This document shows, piece by piece, positions 24,089 through 35,087 of a stretch of DNA of 64,000 nt (positions within the stretch are counted from its first letter, which is position 1; each line of letters begins with the position of its first letter). The DNA is from Parietaria judaica (lineage: Eukaryota; Streptophyta; Magnoliopsida; Rosales; Urticaceae), in the NCBI GenBank assembly GCA_954871525.1, contig OX940860.1:26630001-26694000 (forward strand), written 5' to 3'. The notes below the pieces were generated by a model. It worked only from the letters and a program-made list of their open reading frames with translations. It was not told the DNA's origin and did no database searches. Made by a program: the position numbers and the translations under genes.

Positions 24089-24474
24089 GCAAAAAAAAAA
24101 AAAAAAAACGTCGTCATATGGGAGCATGGCCGGCCCAACCCTTCTCGGGGCCTTGGGGAAATCATTAAAATGAGGCTTTTTTTCAGAGCCTGCGCGCAAT
24201 ACGGTATTGCAGGAGGTATACGGTATTGTAAAAGTTATGCAATGACGAAGACTGTAAAGATCCTGCAATTGACAACTCTAAAAGGAGCCTTATTTAATCC
24301 GGGGCCTTGGGAAATCGGCCAACTCGCCCATAGGTTGGGCCGGCCCAACCCTTCTCGGGGCATTGGGCAAATCATTAAAAGGAGGCATTTTTCGGAGCCT
24401 GCGCACAATACGGTATTGCAGAAGCTATACGGTATTGCAAAAGTTATGCAATGACGAAGACTGTAAAGATCCTG
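24089..24474. repeat. Unidentified insertion made of two direct repeats in the CNL pseudogene
   Basis: Where the intact paralogue encodes ALRNKSLITWKDTLNRLR, this copy has a long A run (24089-24107) and then about 370 bp of foreign sequence. That insert is mostly two diverged copies of one segment, 24128-24270 and 24340-24474, each with GGCCGGCCCAACCCTTCTCG at the start, TACGGTATTGCA twice, and CTGTAAAGATCCTGCA at the end. Coding homology resumes at ESPEEG. No TIRs or target duplication were found. Confidence 0.75.
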
Positions 24475-26143
24475 CAGGAGTCCCCAGAAGAGGGTGCGTT
24501 CAGTAAAAAAGTGTTCTCTACCGTGAAGACGAGCTACGATTATCTTGTTCAAGAGGAGAAGTTGTTTAAGCCTCTTTTGCCGCTCTGTAGTCTCCACGGA
24601 GAAGACGCGGACATAAACATCGAGGAGTTGATGACCTACGCTATAGGTTTGGATCTGTTTCCATATGTCGGCACACTCGAAATCGCGAGAAATAGGGTCG
24701 GCGTACTCATCGATAGGCTGAAAGCCCACAGTTTACTGGGTGACAGTGTAAAGGACGGTCGCGTAAAAATGTATGATGTTATTCGAGACGTCGTTCTGTC
24801 AATTGCGGCTGATGATGAAGGCATGTATTGTTTCACGAATAGGGAAAAGTGACAACATTATTTGGAAAAGAGAAATCTTGATAATTCAACGGGGATCGTG
24901 CTGCATGGTCAACATCCACCTTGGCTTCCTGAGAGGCTCACTTGCCCGAGACTGCAGTCATTACTAATGTTCAATTCTGGATCAGTTCTGATTCCAGAGC
25001 AATGTTTTGAGGAAACGAAAGCGCTCAAAGTACTCAACTTTTAGAGGATAGAATCGTTGCCTTCGAACTTCGGTTCACTCCATAATCTCCAAACATTGTG
25101 CTTGAGATTTTCCAGGTTTGAAGATGTAGCTTTGATTGGAGAGTTACTCTTTTTTTTTTTTAAGTAGTTGCCAGAAACAGTTGTTCAACTGACTCGTTTG
25201 AGGCAACTAAATTTGAATCAAATGTCACCTCAAATGGCAAGCCTTGAGGAACTTTACATTCGTAATGACTTTGCAAATAATGGCGGTCCAACATATTATG
25301 CAAATCTTCTTGTTGAGTTGCAAAAATTGTCGCGGCTAAGAGTGTTAGCGCTGAACCAATACTATGACTTTGCTTTGCCGTATAACGCATTCTGTGGAAG
25401 CTTGGAAAACTACATCCTTGAAGTGGGAGATTGGAATGTAAATGTATGTGGTAAGAGGTCAAGAGTATTGAAACTCAGACTCCACGAGGGCAAGAGAGAT
25501 TTTGGGAAAATCACAACCAATTTTTCATGGAAAGGTTATTTATTTTTCTTCCTTATCTTTTTGGTACGTACTAAACCATTCTCCTTCTTGCACCTTCTGT
25601 AACGATCGTGTTTTGTGATCTATACTTTTCATAGGTTTGCTTTCCTGAACTGAAAAACCTAGCGGTGAAAAACTAGAATAGAACGGTTCAGAACTATGGC
25701 TGAGGCAATGCTCAACGGTATTCTTTTTCCAAGATGGAGGTTCTTGAAGTGGTTTGCACTCGACGTGATGCAGTCATTAGCTTACCAAATTGTTCTACGA
25801 CTGGATGGATTTGCTTGCGAGGATCGTTTGTGGAAATAGCTTGGCCGCAATTAGAGTATTGTCATATAGAAGACGACGACGAGAAAACAACAAGAAGTTT
25901 ATGGGAGCTAAGGTTACAAAAGCTTCCTTCCTTACCCTTGCTTGAGCATTCATAGATTTTAGAGACAGCCTTGACTACCAGAACATTAGAGTATCTGTCT
26001 TTGACATGTGTAGCAGATTGAACATTCTTATTCCGTTGAGTTTTGTGTCGTTCTTGAACTTGAAAGAGCTCTGGGTGGCAAAAACGCCATTGTATGAAAT
26101 ACTTACTTACGTTGTCCACCGCCAAAAGCTTAGTTAACCTGAC

Positions 26144-26891
26144 TGTTATGGGTATTTTTCGGAGCCTAAAAATGTTAAGGCCCAGCCCAATAAACACATT
26201 TAAAAATGCTCAAACGCCAAAGGCCCACGAAAGCAATCCGGGTCCGCCCCGAAAAAGTCAACTCTGACTAGACTCAGAAAAGTAAATGAGGCCCGCCCCG
26301 ATAAAGTCAACTCAAAACCGACTTGGGAATACTAGTGCGGGATCTATTCCGAAAACATGCTTTTAGGGGTCGTTACGACCCCTAATTAGGGGTCACTACG
26401 ACCCCTAATAAATAAAGTATGCATTTAGGGGTCGATACGACCCCTAATTAGGGGTCGCTACGACCCCTAAAGATAAAAACATGGTTTTAGGGGTCGCTAC
26501 GACCCCTAAAACATAAACCGTGCCTTACGACCCCTAATTAGGGGTCGATACGACCCCTTAGGGGTCGCACGAGGCTCTCTATAAATACGAGAGCCCCCCC
26601 ATCTCATTCGGTAAGCTTTCTCAAGCCGAAAAACCTCTGCTCGCCAATCACACTTCCCGACTCATAAAGTACAATGTTGAGCGTCGGAGCGAGCGACAGA
26701 GGTCCCCCCCTCTGCCCTCCTCGGGAGTTCACGTTTTTTATACTCTTTGCAGGAGCGAAAAAGGAGGCGGATTAATCAAAGGCGAAGAAAGGAGCTTCAA
26801 GCCCTTTGAGACCAACATCGCGGTCATTGGGTCCGGCCCAAAACGAAGTTATGGGCCGCTTTTCACGTTGATCCGAAAAACGGCATTAACA
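26144..26891 (+). mobile_element. Solo LTR, gypsy-like family, in the CNL pseudogene
   Basis: A 748-bp LTR from TGTTATGGGTATTTTTCGG to GGCATTAACA, with the perfect target duplication CTGAC at 26139-26143 and 26892-26896. The flanking CNL reading (TAKSLVNL, then TKINIVECKQITEV) joins smoothly if the LTR and one duplication are removed. No internal element remains, so it arose by LTR-LTR recombination. Confidence 0.93.
26362..26568. repeat. Array of palindromes in the solo LTR
   Basis: Six to seven copies of the palindrome AGGGGTCG-N-TA-CGACCCCT (7-bp arms GGGGTCG and CGACCCC around a 3-bp centre that varies), many joined head to head through TTAATTAG-type linkers. The other LTRs of this family lack the block. 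Confidence 0.9.
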
Positions 26892-27280
26892 CTGACGAAA
26901 ATCAACATTGTGGAATGCAAGCAAATTACAGAGGTTATAGCCATAGAGAGCGGCGAAGCTCGCGAAACTCAGCGGATCGCCTTTGGCAAACTGGAGGTTC
27001 TAGAGCTTTACGACTTACCGAGCCTCCAAGCCTCCCATGTCGGATTTAGTGACATGCGAGAGGGACTCCATAGATATGGAGAGATTCTCCCACGTCGTGA
27101 GTGCCCCGAAACTCGATACCATCACAACTAAATCCAAACATGGATATCATGAATATACTTGGGAGGGAGATACCAATGCAAGCATAAGAAAGTTGTGGGA
27201 AGATAACTCGGGTTCACCACTTCGACAACTGTTTTCAGCGATGGTATGTCGTGCTTCTCTAGATATAGAAATTTCATAAG

Positions 27281-28747
27281 TAGGGTGCATTTCAAGCATT
27301 GTTAATTATAACATGAGAAATTATGCATCTTTCTATTCGCCGAGTCTCTTTTACGATAAATTTAATCAGCTAAAAATTATGTTGACACGAGACTTGTGTC
27401 CAAAACATCATTTCTTTGCCAATCATGAAAGAAAAAAATAGTATCGGAGCTAAAATTATATACATATAGAACCTTTATAAATTAATATTGTTGGAACCAT
27501 AGAATTTTATTACAATATCGAGACTATTCATTTATTGATGAATAATTTAGTAATGTTAGTTAGAATTGAGCCCAATACAAAAGTATTATTTATTCAAGTT
27601 TGTTAATTTATCGAGTATTTATTTAACGATGTTCTACTTTATCCGCCTATTTAGGTTTATGAAATTAACTTCCATCAGGTTTTTTAAAACAGGGTCAAAT
27701 CGGCTAGTACCCAATATTTTATAATAGTGAAAGTTCTCGACTTTTTTCCGCAGCAAAGTTCTCAATATTTCCATATAATAGTGGCAAAAGTTTCCAAAAA
27801 AAATTCCGTAGCAAAAGTACTCTTCTTTTTTTTCCCTGGTGAAAATTTTCAATGTCATCATTTTCCCTTCCTTATTAAATTCCAAGCATATTCTTAACAA
27901 AAAGTGTCAAAAATCGACATAAATACTTATTGTTTTTAATTTGAAACTAAAACAGATATCTTTGGAACTTAAAAGTAATATAACTTACAAAAGAAAAACC
28001 CCAAATATGAATGCCAATTTTAATGTCTTTTTGTTAACAATGTGGATGGAATTTAATGGGCAAGAAGAATGAGGGCATTAAAAACTTTCACTACAAAAAA
28101 AGGTACTTCCGCCATTATTATATGATAACAATTTTGAACTTTCACCACTGAGAAAAATATTAGAAACTTGGTAATATTAGACTTGATTATATTATTTCTA
28201 ATAATAATAAATAATATTAGAAACTTTCACCTCGTAAAGAAGTTGAGAACTTTTGCTGCTATTTTGTAAAACATTGGATAATTGTAACTTCGTCTGACAG
28301 TTATAAATACAGTATAATTCTGAGAATTTTTATGAATGATTTATAAATCTGAGTTTGTAATTTTCTTCTATAGTTTTGGTATGTTAGGATGACCAAAATC
28401 CCGAGGAAGATTGAAACGCAACTTTTTTAAAAGAGACGAGAATTCCAACGAGGATGTGAATGCTATGAACTAGTGAAGATCCCAATATAAACGGAGCTTT
28501 TCACACTATATTCTAGTATTTTAGAATTTTTGGATGACTGGTCCGATAATTTAATGAATTATGTTGCGAGTTTTTTCATCTTTTCTTCCATAGACGAGTA
28601 AATATCACTTTTATATGTTGACTTAATTACATTGTATACAAAATTACAGTTTGAATTTTGAACTTATTTTAATCTGTTTTGCCTTTGTATCTTATTGGTT
28701 CTATTTTGCCTTTGTATACGTTGAAGATATATGTCGCTAATGTCTAA
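27281..28747. other. 3' flank of the CNL pseudogene and AT-rich DNA
   Basis: Positions 27281-27650 match, in inverted orientation, the flank of the other CNL copy at about 34735-35080. From about 27690 to 28280 an AT-rich stretch has inverted halves (TTTTATAATAGTGAAAGTTCTC against AGAACTTTTGCTGCTATTTTGTAAAA), perhaps an old foldback element. No gene is supported. Confidence 0.5.
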
Positions 28748-28868
28748 CATATAAATGTGATAGAGACTCGATGATCTTCCTAATATGTGTCGGACACTCT
28801 TACTTTTGTATATGGCAAAGGCCAACAACAGAGGAAATGAGGAATTGTGAAGCTATATACCGGAAACC
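28748..28868 (-). pseudogene. Duplicated scrap of the TMEM62-like last exon
   Basis: About 120 bp closely match 29966-30090, which is the last coding exon and 3' UTR of the metallophosphoesterase gene (LLLAFAIYK is readable on the minus strand). It is in the same orientation as its parent and about 1.2 kb downstream of it. It has lost the stop context and cannot encode a protein. Confidence 0.8.
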
Positions 28869-28894
28869 CTAATATCTCAATTCTCAATAGAGCT

Positions 28895-29175
28895 GCAGGT
28901 CACGACGTCGCGACCCGTCGTGACCGAATCGTCAAAAATCGCCGGAAGTTGAATCGCGATGCGTCGTGGTTCTGCAAGTCACGATCCTCGCGATGGAGAG
29001 AGACAGAGAGTCTGAGAGAGAGAGAGACAAAGAGAGAGAGTCTGAGAGACAGAGAGAGAGAGCTCCTGCTCCACCGTTCGCGATGTTCAACGCCCGTCGC
29101 GATTAATCGCGACTTTTGCCTCCAAATCGCGATTCGTCGCGATTCCCCAAATTCCATCGCGATGGTCGCGGACGC
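28895..29175. other. TCGCGA-rich segment
   Basis: A GC-rich patch in AT-rich surroundings with many CGCGAT/TCGCGA words (for example near 28953, 28990, 29077, 29098, 29109, 29133 and 29157) and an AGAGAG tract in the middle (29000-29062). A 181-codon open frame crosses it, but its composition is that of a simple repeat and no domain is visible. Function unknown; a transposon core or island of methylated repeats is possible. Confidence 0.4.
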
Positions 29176-29510
29176 CCAAAGCCCATCGCCAGTTTCAGCT
29201 CTAATTCTCAATCATCTCAATAGTATTGTTTTATTTAATATAATAGCTTCATTTACTATTAAAATAGGTGCAAATTTAATATTAATGTGCAATACGATAA
29301 AAGTGCCTCAATTTATTCAAGAAAAGTATTTATATTTTCCTATTAAACTAATGACATGCGTGGTTTGGAAGTTAGATTTAACGGTTAGGTAATTGAGCGC
29401 TAACCAAACGTGAACTTGGGTATTATTGTCGCCAAAAAAAGACATGTATTTAAGTGTTTCAAATTGTAGAACTTAGGTATTTACTCCGCCATTTTCCGTC
29501 TTTTTTTTTT

Positions 29511-29747
29511 CTTTTGCGGCACATACCCTCAAATTCTTATTTCGTTATCAAATTTACTTTAGGAGGTGTTAATGACCGAGTTAACCTCTTCAATCTTCAT
29601 CTAAATAAGTTAATTGACGACGAAGACGTTAACTCGGTCTCATACTTAGAATCGGCGGGTATCTAAAGACGTTAACTCGGTCAATTATCGCCTCCAAATA
29701 TATATCTGTAACAAAAAAGAGCTTGAGGGTATGTGCCGCAAAAAAAG
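29511..29747. mobile_element. Small foldback element with GCGGCA termini
   Basis: CTTTTGCGGCACATACCCTCAA at the left pairs with TTGAGGGTATGTGCCGCAAA at the right. A second inverted pair around ACCGAGTTAAC/GTTAACTCGGT lies inside. The ends resemble those at 37449, 61401 and 63895. No coding capacity, and a target duplication is not clear. Confidence 0.65.
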
Positions 29748-30017
29748 ATATGGAAGTACAAATGCACCAATAAGCATAGCTTAAGGATGTATGTCGCTAA
29801 TATCTCATATATAGTAAATCAAAGTCCCTTTGTGTTGAAATAAAACTAATCCTACATAGCTTTTTTCACTTCTCTACTTAGAATGCAGCTTCGGGCTTGT
29901 AACATTCATTTTTCTAGCTGCATTGTTTGAAGCAAGTGATAAATACTAAATACAGTATTGAAACTTGTTAAAGACTATAAATGTGGTCAAGACTTGATGA
30001 TCTTCCTAATCTGTATA

Positions 30018-33000
30018 TCAGACACTCCTAGTTTTGTATATGGCAAAGGCCAGCAACAGAGGAATTGTGAAGCTATATACCGGAAAATGAAGTATCGGAT
30101 TCATCTCGTATGCTTTCACGAGTGCCCGGCAGTTCTGCAACCACAAAGTTACGAAAAAAGAGAGGGGAAAATAAGTGATATATGAATCAGAAAACCGCAA
30201 CAATACATTCTTGTATTTAAGGATCTATAATCTTGCGCTCCTAAGCAATTTGCTGTGTAAATATGACGATGAATTAGTGGGTAATAAGCTAGTTTTTAAG
30301 AGTTATACTCGTGTTTATTATACATGTTTAATAAAAAAAATAAAAATTATACATGTTTAATAAGGGGTTTTTAGAATAATATGCTCCTTAAAGGAAAAGT
30401 TGAAACTATGCTTTATCTTTCTCAAACTAACCAATACACCCTTAACTTATTTAAACCCTTTGCTTCTCTATTTGTTTCATCGAATTAACCATGCGTAAGT
30501 TTTTTCTAATTTTCTATCGAGTAAACCATGAATTTAATTTTAAAGTTCTTACAAATTTGGTCAAATATTTTGTGGAATTTTGTTGACTTTTGACAATAAT
30601 CCGTCAAGAACTTGATGAAATATCTTGGTCAATTCGATGAAATGGAAGAGAAAAAAAAAATCGTTCTTAAGTTCAAATAATTTTAAAGAAGGTAAGGGTA
30701 TTTAAGTCAGTTTGGAAAGATGAGCAAAGTTTTCTAGCTTTTGCTTGAATGAGCATATTATTCCAACACCCTTATTAAGCATTGATAATCAGATTTCCCA
30801 CATGAAATAGGATATTGAAATACATCACCATGAATGTTTTTAGTACTATTTCAACTTTTTGTCACCTAAACAATTATTATTATTTATTTCTATGGAAGAA
30901 GAAGAAGAAGCAAGTGGGTAAAAAAGATTACCTGAAAATGTTTCCAACAGATTGCCAAGCAAACAACCATAAGAACTTTACGGATCAACCGCTTACCCAC
31001 CCATGACTTTGATTTTCCTTCCCGAAGAACACCATCGTCTTCTTTCTTTCCGGTGACCAATAGTAAATGTTCCCGGTAAACTGCTCTTTCAGCCGCTAAA
31101 ATTCCAGCAACAATAATAGAAGGCAAAACTACATAGAAAAGGTGGGAAATAACAACCACTAGTACATCTGGAAATCCAACATATTCATGGTTTTCTTTTG
31201 CATTTAAAGATAACGCCCAACCCTTGTAGGTCATATAGCCCCAATGCTCGCCTTCGGTGAAAACTTTTCCGGTACACCATGGAAATAAAATAAGGTAAAA
31301 TACGTACGCTAACAGGCCAAACCAGACCACGGGAATTTTGCAAAGTTCCTGAAAAACCCATCCTATACACTTTATCACGCCCTTTCGAGCAGCGAAATCC
31401 TTATAGCCGAAATGGTAATTTGTGAATATCAGCAAAGCTTTTGGAACGATAAGAACAGAGAGCATAAGACTTAGAAAAGACCACAGTAGAGGAAAATAAA
31501 CGGCGGCCCATTGACAGCCCATGACTTTAAACTCAGTCCACGTCCACGAGATCTCGGCATTAAGACCATTGATAGAGAACGGCCTAAGCTCGGTTAAAGT
31601 TGATTTCTTGTTCAGGTCAACCGCTTCTATCTGCAACCAATATCGATCCGGAGAAAGGTCTTCGAAATCTTTATAATTCCATGAAGCAACATAGAGATCG
31701 CCCCTAGAAGAACTGTCAGCACTTCTGGCCATTTGCTTCTCCAAAACTAGTTTCAAATTTCCAGCTTTCTTATCAAAGATTCTAGCAATAACCGATGTGA
31801 TTTGAGAATCAGAAAACACCAGAGCTCTGATCGAATCATAAGATGCGGGAACTTTGACTTCGCATTCGTATTTCTGATGTGATGATGCCGTTGACATGAA
31901 GCGTGAATCGAGAGGAAACGTGGGCAAAAGAATAGTCTCTTTGCTGCCCAACTTGAGGTCAAAGTCAACATACGAAACATGACCTCTATCAATTGCCAAA
32001 ATCCGCATCGCTCTGCTCTTCCTCCAATCGCCCATCTCCCACTCCCAAAATTCTTTGACCGGAGAGGCCCCAATTGAACAATTGACAATCTTATCGTACG
32101 ATACTTGATGAGGATTAAGTTGAAAAAATTTGCTTAGGGGTGAAAACTGATGACCCGCTTGGTAATTTCGCTTCAGGTTCTTACCGAATTTTGTATGGAG
32201 ATGCCCACTGAGATACGCTGATAAGGAATGATTCAGGAATACGTCTTTCAGACTTTTCCCAGAAGAGGATGGCGCCGAGAACGATAGTGGAAAATGCCCA
32301 AAGGAAATCTTCATAGTTGATTCAGAACCCCATTGAGAAAGCTCCAGATCTAATTCTTCAAGTAATTTATCAGTTGAATGTCCGAATAGATTAGTGGGAC
32401 CTCTCACACCAACAGATCCCGTGCTGTCAAGTCCAACGAAGAGATGTTTCTGCTCAGCAGTCTGAAAGATAGAGAGTAACATATTAAGTATTAGAAAGTA
32501 ACAAAAAGAAAACTAAATATATAACAATGACTTGAATATATACATAATATAGATTCACATATATACACATACATTACATATATGTATCATAGCCTAGCTT
32601 TTGTGCTTCAGATATAGAATTAAAACAAATACCGGTACCAGGATTAATATTTTTATGTTCAGAGTTATTAATAAGACCTTAATGATTATATAATTTAGAG
32701 AAAGTTTATTTTTACATACCCTCTAGTTTCATTTTTTTAGGAAACATTTAATCTCTAGTTTCAAAACAGCTAGGACATGTGGCTAGAGCACAAAACTTAT
32801 TCTCAAGAATAGGAATGGAAAATTAGGCGTGTACTAAAAATATATTTTATGTCAAAACGACTACGCTAAAACTCAAAAATACAGAACAAGAAAAAGCAGA
32901 AACAAAATAAAGACAGCCCAGAACAAAGTAAGTCAATCTGCACGAAAAATAAATATTAAAAAGTCAACTTCCATAGGGACAACTCGCCTGAAGTGTAACA

Positions 33001-34061
33001 CTATTGACTTTACCGGTCCGCCCCAACTGCGCATTGATGCTATATTTCGAAAAAAAGTCAAGAGCACCGCCAGATTCTGGTACTCCAAAATTGTCGTGAT
33101 TACCCCTGAGATCGTAGAAGACACTTTTGTCAAGCCCGCTTCTTTTCACAACATCTTCCATCACATCTTGGTATTCCCGCCACTCGTCCTCAATCAACTT
33201 CATTGTTAGCAGATCCTTGCTCTTCCCATCTATCAGAAACACACACAAAATTGAAATCAAGAGAATTACAGAAAAATTACAAAGATCTGTCCTTTCTCCA
33301 ATTCTCCACAGGACATCGAAAATTGCATCATATCTTCTTGGTTTCCCTTGTTCTTATGTAAATTCATGTATTTTCCTTCTGCAGGGATTTCCACTGTTCT
33401 CTTTCATTTAAGAAGCCCTTTATGTTAAGAATGGCATCATTCAAAGATTATGCTAGTTAGTAAATCAGTTAAAACCCGTTGTAGTCAAGTATACAAGTTC
33501 AAATACTCAATTTCCGAGCTAGCCCTTATCGAGAAACCGTTTGAGCATGTTGTGTGTAAAGGATATAACCGATCGTATTAGAAGCATATAAGCTGAACAA
33601 AGAGTGTAAACAATCCTTTGATGAAATGAACTCTGAATAATCTAATTGTGTTCTGTCACTACCGATTTTGGTTCGAGTGATTAACCAAAGGAGTTCTATG
33701 TTCTAGGGTTTAACATTTGAAAAATCTAAAAGACGATGGACTCTCAAACCGAGCATCGAACAACAATGGAGTTGAGCCATATTACAGACTCACCTGTGAG
33801 ATCGCCAGTGACGAGGACGAGCGACGGATTAATCATGGAGAGAGCGGGACCGACGAGGCGCTTGAAATCGAGAGCTCGCTGAGGCTCGTGGACGCTGAAA
33901 TGGAGATCGGAGAGCTGCACCACCCAAACCACCGAATCCGGTCCGCCATGGACGTCGATCACTCTTCTCTGCCGGTTTCCTGAAGCGGAATCCTCCGTCG
34001 CGAGAGAAGAAGATGAAATGGCGAAGAGGGCGAAGAGCAGTGTCGCAGCTCGAATCGCCAT
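30018..34061 (-). CDS. TMEM62-like calcineurin-type metallophosphoesterase (At3g03305-like)
   Basis: Four coding exons, 33794-34061, 32988-33229, 30932-32461 and 30018-30134, join to 718 residues. A signal peptide (MAIRAATLLFALFAISSSSL) precedes the metallophosphoesterase domain, whose metal-binding motifs are all present: DLH (about residue 52), GDLTD (about 86), GNHD (132-135), GHFP (225-228) and GHLH (256-259). A middle beta-rich region follows, then several membrane spans in the last third, as in human TMEM62. The substrate is unknown; the enzyme is expected in the endomembrane system. The second intron uses a GC donor (CAG|GCGAGT) with a normal AG acceptor, because the neighbouring GT would break the frame. 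Length and motif order match my recollection of Arabidopsis At3g03305. No disabling change is visible. Confidence 0.93.
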
Positions 34062-34393
34062 TGTCGCTCGTCTCCGAAGCTCCGAAACTTTGACTGACTT
34101 TTCATCAAGTGTAAGCAGAGCAGTTGAGTTTAGTGCTTTTTTTTTAGTGGAAACAAAAGATTGCAGTAATTGTCAAATGCTCCTGAATTTTTTATGTTTT
34201 GCCTTTTGCCCTCTCAATTTTAGTTTTTTTTTTCACTATTGTCCTCGTTTTTCAAAGAAGAGCATATTATTTTCAAAGAAAAATAGGAATTATGTTGATT
34301 TGTGAGCATCAGATTATGTAGAGTTCATTTCATCAGAGACTTCTTCACGTCTCTTTATCAAGAACACCAGTGATATAATGTGTTCTTAATTCT

Positions 34394-34480
34394 GATGGAA
34401 GATGTGAGGAAAAGCGGGCTTGACAAAAGTGTCTTCTTCGATCTCAGGGGTAATCACGATAATTTTGGTGTCCGGAATAC
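34394..34480 (+). pseudogene. Inverted scrap of TMEM62-like exon 2
   Basis: Reads MEDVRKSGLDKSVFFDLRGN then HDNFGV on the plus strand, opposite to the parent gene whose exon 2 (32988-33229) it copies. It lies about 330 bp upstream of the gene start. It is too short to be functional and is next to the inner edge of the inverted CNL duplication. Confidence 0.85.
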
Positions 34481-35087
34481 AAACGTGTTGTTTTAATTAG
34501 CAAACTAGCCATCTTTAATGACGTGGCATTTTAAACACAAATTTCATTCCTATATTGCCCTTTTTGAATTTTTATTTAATTATTTTCGTTTTTAAGCTCC
34601 CTAAATATTAAGAACTTTCACTATTATAAATTATTGTTAATAATAAAAATTAAATATAATGCATCGTATTCATTATTTTTTTGCCTAGGGCCCCGACAAA
34701 CTCAGAGCCGGCCTTGCAGTCTAATAAAGTAGAACTTTGTTAAATAAATACTCATAAAATAATAAATTTGATTAAATATTACCTTTGTATATATTAGTCC
34801 CAACTCTAACATTACTAAATTATCCATCAATAAATTAATAATCTCGCTAATGTTATAAAATTCTATGGTTTCAACCATAGTAATTTATGAAGGTTCGTAA
34901 TTCTTGTATGTAATTTTAGCCATCCGGTACTTTTTTTTTTCTTTCGTGATTGGCAAAGAAATGATGATTTTGGACACAAGTTTTGTGTACTTTCGACATA
35001 AATATTTTTCAGTTTTTAGTTGATTAAATTCATCGCAAAAGTGACTCGACGAATAGAAATCTCGATATCAAGAGAAGCAGAACATAC
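34481..35087. other. AT-rich DNA and 3' flank of the right CNL copy
   Basis: From about 34735 to 35080 the sequence is the inverted counterpart of 27281-27650 (shared phrases such as TTTCGTGATTGGCAAAGAAATG). Before that is AT-rich DNA. No gene is supported. Confidence 0.5.

Larger units (their letters stand above)
23105..27280 (+). pseudogene. CC-NB-LRR resistance gene copy, heavily degraded
   Basis: A paralogue of the minus-strand CNL at 42532-35088. The first 30 or so residues and the start codon are missing. Visible motifs are the P-loop GVYGAGGIGKST (about 23540), kinase-2 IIPDDVWE (L to P), RNBS-B KIILVSRDRNVL, CGGLPIVIVTIAS, and VKMYDVIRDVV where the MHD histidine is tyrosine. Breaks: TGA at 23461 (Arg to stop), a frameshift after RKVQ near 23610, an insertion at 24089-24474, TGA at 24850 (Trp to stop), a TAG near 25042, a poly-T deletion near 25150, loss of the DNA for exons 2-4, and a solo LTR at 26144-26891. 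The distal piece ends in the conserved LRQLFSAM at about 27243. Not functional. Confidence 0.92.

Noticed and set aside
28847..29392. 181-codon open frame on the plus strand
   Set aside because: It runs through the TCGCGA and AGAGAG simple repeats and the duplicated 3' exon scrap; its Arg/Glu-rich peptide comes from the repeat.
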